From Charina bottae (lineage: Eukaryota; Chordata; Lepidosauria; Squamata; Charinaidae), in the NCBI GenBank assembly GCA_023362775.1, contig JALMGJ010000006.1, forward strand, positions 3,012,001 to 3,076,000: a DNA stretch of 64,000 bases. Direction: 5' to 3'. Below the pieces are notes generated by a model. The model was not told the DNA's origin. It searched no databases and was given only the letters and a program-made list of their open reading frames with translations. Position 1 is the stretch's first letter. Every line of letters starts with the position of its first letter. Position numbers and translations under genes: made by a program. Of this stretch, positions 61,166 to 64,000 are shown piece after piece.

Positions 61166-62189
61166 CTGGGCGGGAGAGAGAAAACCAGGTGGGCAGTTAA
61201 AGGAAGTAAGAGCCCCCCAGTTGGGCAGGGGTCAGGACTGCAGCCCCAGCAGGCTCTCCGCGTGGTTCGATGCTGTCATCCCCACAAGAGTGGGCAGCTG
61301 GCTGTCTTCCTGACGCTGCTGACCCCCAACTCATGGCACCCCTCCCCACCGATGAGACTGGCAGGACATGCTGGGGGTTGTTGACAGGAAGACCACAGGC
61401 GCATCCCCGCAATTAATAAAGTAATTAAAATAATAAAGTTTATAGTTTTGCATTTCATTCCCTCCTAGCCCCACGGTCTGCATGCTCTTCTCACAAAAAG
61501 CATTCGTGCCCCTCAACTGCCTGTGTTTACCAAAGTGGGAGTTAGTATGGGGTGGTGGTGAAAGGGTTGGGCTGGCCAGGTTCTAGTCCAGTGTTTCTCA
61601 ACCTTGGCTGCTTTAAGAAGTTTGGACTTCAACTCCCAGAATTCCCCAGCCAGCCATGCTGGCTGGGGAATTCTGGGAGTTGAAGTCTACACGTCTGAAA
61701 GTGGCCAAGGTTGAAAAATACTATTCTAGTCCCTCCTCAGCCATGGAAATTCACTGGGTGACTTCGGATCAGTCATTCTCAGCCCACGCTATCTTCAACT
61801 TTTATCACAGCTTTGTGCTATAATAAATATCTTAGTTAAAAGATTCGGTGGACCCTTAAAAACTAAGCTCCATCTGAGTGCATCGGAAGACCGCCAGGAA
61901 AGTGACCTGGATATGTTTCAATGCGCTCAGATGGAGCTTAGTTTTTAAGGGGGCACCGTATCTTTTAACTAAGATCTTTATTATAGCACAAGGAACATAT
62001 CCAGGTCACTTTCCTGGCGGTCTTCCGAGCCAGGCTGCCCCAAGGAATCCATGTCCGCCCCTTTCTGGAAAAGCGCTTACCTTGGAAGTAGTCACACTTG
62101 CCGTCCATAAAGATGTAATTCATGAGGACCACGCTGAACATGCTAGCGTAGACGTGGAGGTCACTGAAGACCAGGATGAAGTCTGTTGG
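61092..62189 (-). CDS. CAX-type cation/H+ exchanger, last two coding exons (partial gene)
   Basis: CAX proteins move Ca2+ or other cations against H+ across vacuolar or endosomal membranes, with two repeats of membrane helices. Seen here: exon 62189-62081 (109 nt) and terminal exon 61165-61092 (74 nt), joining in phase 1. The first encodes the segment ending NYIFMDGKCDYFQG, which fits the NY-x-x-x-DGK/DGx-Y-x-G motif before the last helix of yeast and plant CAX proteins. The second encodes a hydrophobic helix and ends YYFAPSPAGC-stop. Splice sites are GGCAG / GTAAGC and CCAG. Upstream exons were not recognised in 62190-64000 and probably lie outside. The symbol is left empty because the family call is by motif only. 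The gene is convergent with KLHDC10. Confidence 0.72.
61545..61790 (+). mobile_element. tRNA-SINE split by a palindromic hAT MITE
   Basis: SINE pieces (GGGCTGGCCAGGTTCTAGTC and CACTGGGTGACTTCGGATCA) are separated by a hAT palindrome (about 61591-61726) with TTCTAGTC on both sides. Confidence 0.8.
61815..62028. repeat. interleaved inverted repeats A-B-A'-B'
   Basis: A 61815-61882 pairs with A' 61921-61989. B 61883-61917 pairs exactly over 35 bp with B' 61994-62028. The order is interleaved rather than nested. Lies 52 bp from the CAX exon donor. Confidence 0.88.
62081..62189 (-). CDS. CAX penultimate coding exon
   Basis: Flanked by a T-rich ...TTGGCAG acceptor and a GTAAGCG donor. Two hydrophobic segments surround SDLHVYASMFSVVLMNYIF. 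Ends in phase 1. Confidence 0.72.
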
Positions 62190-62920
62190 CTGCCAAAAAG
62201 AAAAAGAAAGGGCACGAGTCACTCTACAAGGAACCCCAAAGACCGATGGCTGAAATCCAATGGCCACTCGATGCCTTCTTTTCATACCTGGATTTTTTCT
62301 CTATGGAAAACCAAGTTCCAACCAGAAATGAGAGCTGCTTTGTGATAGTTGGGCAGAGTTAATTTCAGAGGGGTGTGAGAAGGTAATGCTAGCCCAGGAT
62401 AAGCAAGTGGGGGCCTCCAGATGTTCTGAACTACAACCGCAACAAATCCCCAGCTGTATGAATTGGGCTCGATGGGAGTTGAAATGCAAAGCATTGTGAG
62501 GATAGCCATCTCTGCCTCGGACCGTCACGTCACTGATCTTGGTGGGGCTCCTGGCTAGAAAGAGAGTCGGTTATGCAGAGGGCAGCCGAAAGGTTGCAAG
62601 GCCCAGTGGCACGGATTCGCCAGGAGGAGCAAAGCTCTTTGGATTCCCCACTGAAAAAGTGAACTTATTTTCTTGGGAGGCGCTTGTTTTCCAGGCACGT
62701 GATTTGGAGACTAAGAATTTATGCTAACGGGTTTCGAGCTCTTCTAGCTAAATTTATTTGCCTTCAAACTCGGACCATTCATTGGCTGGTCATACTACAA
62801 GCTGAACCTCAGACCTGAGTGAACAGAGCACCACCATGTTTGCATAATAGGTTACAGCTTCATAAATAAACGCATGCTAAGACAAGAGCAAAGTGCCCAT
62901 AGCCGAACCCCAACTTTTTT
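62190..62920. other. CAX intron, nothing recognised
   Basis: No further CAX exon was recognised on the minus strand. Confidence 0.35.
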
Positions 62921-62924
62921 TTTT

Positions 62925-63150
62925 TAATCCGGTCAATCGTGTCCGATTCTCGGAGGCTGCCTGGACAAGTCCCTGCAGTTTTCTTGGCAAGGTTTTTTGG
63001 AAGTGCTTTGCCATTGCCTCCTTCCCAGGGCTGAGAGAAGGTGACTGGCCCAAGGTCACCCAGCTGGCTTTGTGCCTAAGGTGGGACTAGAACTCAGGGG
63101 CTCCCGGTTTCTAGCCTGGTGCCTTGACCACTACACCAAACTGGCTCTTG
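62925..63150 (-). mobile_element. tRNA-SINE, complete with tail
   Basis: Reverse copy: poly(T) at the low end, GTGTCCGATTCTCGGAGGC BovB-like 3' end, body, and head GACCACTACACCAAACTGGC. Confidence 0.88.
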
Positions 63151-63314
63151 AACCCCAACTGCCCAACAGCAATTTAGCCCCGTCTAGCGTGTCTTATGAG
63201 CCCAATCCCTGGTATTTTTCTATGAATCTGCTCACAAAAGGTCACTCACTCACGTGATCTTAATTATCTGTAGTTACTGAGGGCAATTTTTTTTTCTTTT
63301 GAGAAAGGCAGGCT

Positions 63315-63718
63315 ATACAGGTAGTCCTTGCTTAGTGACCATTTGTTCAAGGACCATTCGAAGTTACGACGGCACTGAAAAAAGTGACAGCCGGTCCTTG
63401 CACTTAGAACCATCACAGCGTCCCCACGGTCATGTGATCAAAATTCGGGCGCTTGGCAACTGGGTCACACAACAATTGAAGTGTCCCGGGATCACATGAT
63501 AGCCATTTGTGACCTTCCCAGCCAGCTTTGAACAAGAAAAATCAATGGGGGAAGCTGGATTCGCTTAAAGCTGCATGATTTGCTTAACAACCACAGTGAT
63601 TCGCTTAATGACTGCAGCAAAAAAGGTCGTAAAATCGGGCATGACTCACTTAATAACCGCATCACTTAGCAATGGAAGTTCCGGTCCCAATTGTGGTCAT
63701 TAAGTGAGGACTACCCAT
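63315..63718. mobile_element. mariner-like MITE, complete
   Basis: TACAGGTAGTCCTTGCTTAG to AAGTGAGGACTACCCATA inverted termini. Confidence 0.8.
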
Positions 63719-63719
63719 A

Positions 63720-64000
63720 GAAGATGGAAGTGTGGCAAAATAAAGATTGAGGCAAGGAGTCTGGAATGGAGACCATTGTTATCAATGACGTGAAAGGAAA
63801 AGGGGCCCTCTGCTTCTAAGAAAGGCATCCATTTCTTCTTGCGCTCAGTGACTCATCGTGACTGCCGCAGGGCAGCCTTCCCCCATCTTGTCACCCCCCA
63901 TGAGGTTTGGGACCGCCATTCCCAGAATCTGCGAGGTGTCCAGTTGGAGATGCCCATGGCGAGGCCCCCGAAAGGCATTTGGCTCCTTTTTGCTTATGGG
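63720..64000. other. right edge, nothing recognised
   Basis: No repeat or coding sequence supported. Confidence 0.35.

Overview
This window is vertebrate nuclear DNA, almost certainly from a squamate reptile. Two orthologous host genes are recognisable exon by exon, a third is entered at its 3' end, and most of the remaining sequence is transposable elements. The squamate call rests on the repeat mix: abundant RTE-BovB LINEs, including one with an intact ORF; SINEs whose 3' ends resemble BovB; palindromic hAT MITEs; CR1-type LINE tails; and Penelope and L1 fragments. A snake or snake-like lizard is plausible, but I cannot fix the species.

Layout. (1) Positions 1-4750 hold intergenic repeats: two truncated BovB copies, an older BovB split by a CR1-type LINE, and SINEs. 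(2) ZC3HC1 (NIPA, a nuclear-basket zinc-finger protein) lies on the minus strand from start codon 38327 to stop 5784. It has ten coding exons, 1533 nt in total including the stop (510 aa), with every splice junction in phase. Its intron 2 has the hallmarks of a U12-type AT-AC intron. Its 14-kb intron 8 (8773-22811) contains the intact BovB, a Penelope fragment, an L1 3' end and an older LINE interrupted by BovB. (3) A 1.6-kb CpG-rich head-to-head promoter interval (38328-39932) separates ZC3HC1 from KLHDC10. The ZC3HC1 start codon sits in an exact TISU/YY1 element.

(4) KLHDC10 (kelch-repeat CUL2 substrate receptor) lies on the plus strand from 39933 to 56403. Nine coding exons are found. The short exon expected between 40071 and 46526 was not found. 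Its introns carry four related hAT elements with 8-bp target duplications, a solo LTR with a 5-bp target duplication, and a direct duplication of about 660 bp on either side of exons 3-4. (5) At 60650-62189, minus strand and convergent with KLHDC10, are the last two coding exons of a CAX-type cation/H+ exchanger gene; its upstream exons lie beyond or were not recognised in the window. (6) The right end (62900-64000) is SINE, MITE and unassigned sequence.

In human, ZC3HC1 and KLHDC10 are also head-to-head neighbours, followed by TMEM209. Here the next gene is the CAX exchanger. No operon logic applies. The only regulatory coupling visible is the shared ZC3HC1/KLHDC10 promoter interval. All long uninterrupted ORFs in the window are transposon-derived or low-complexity shadows, not host genes.
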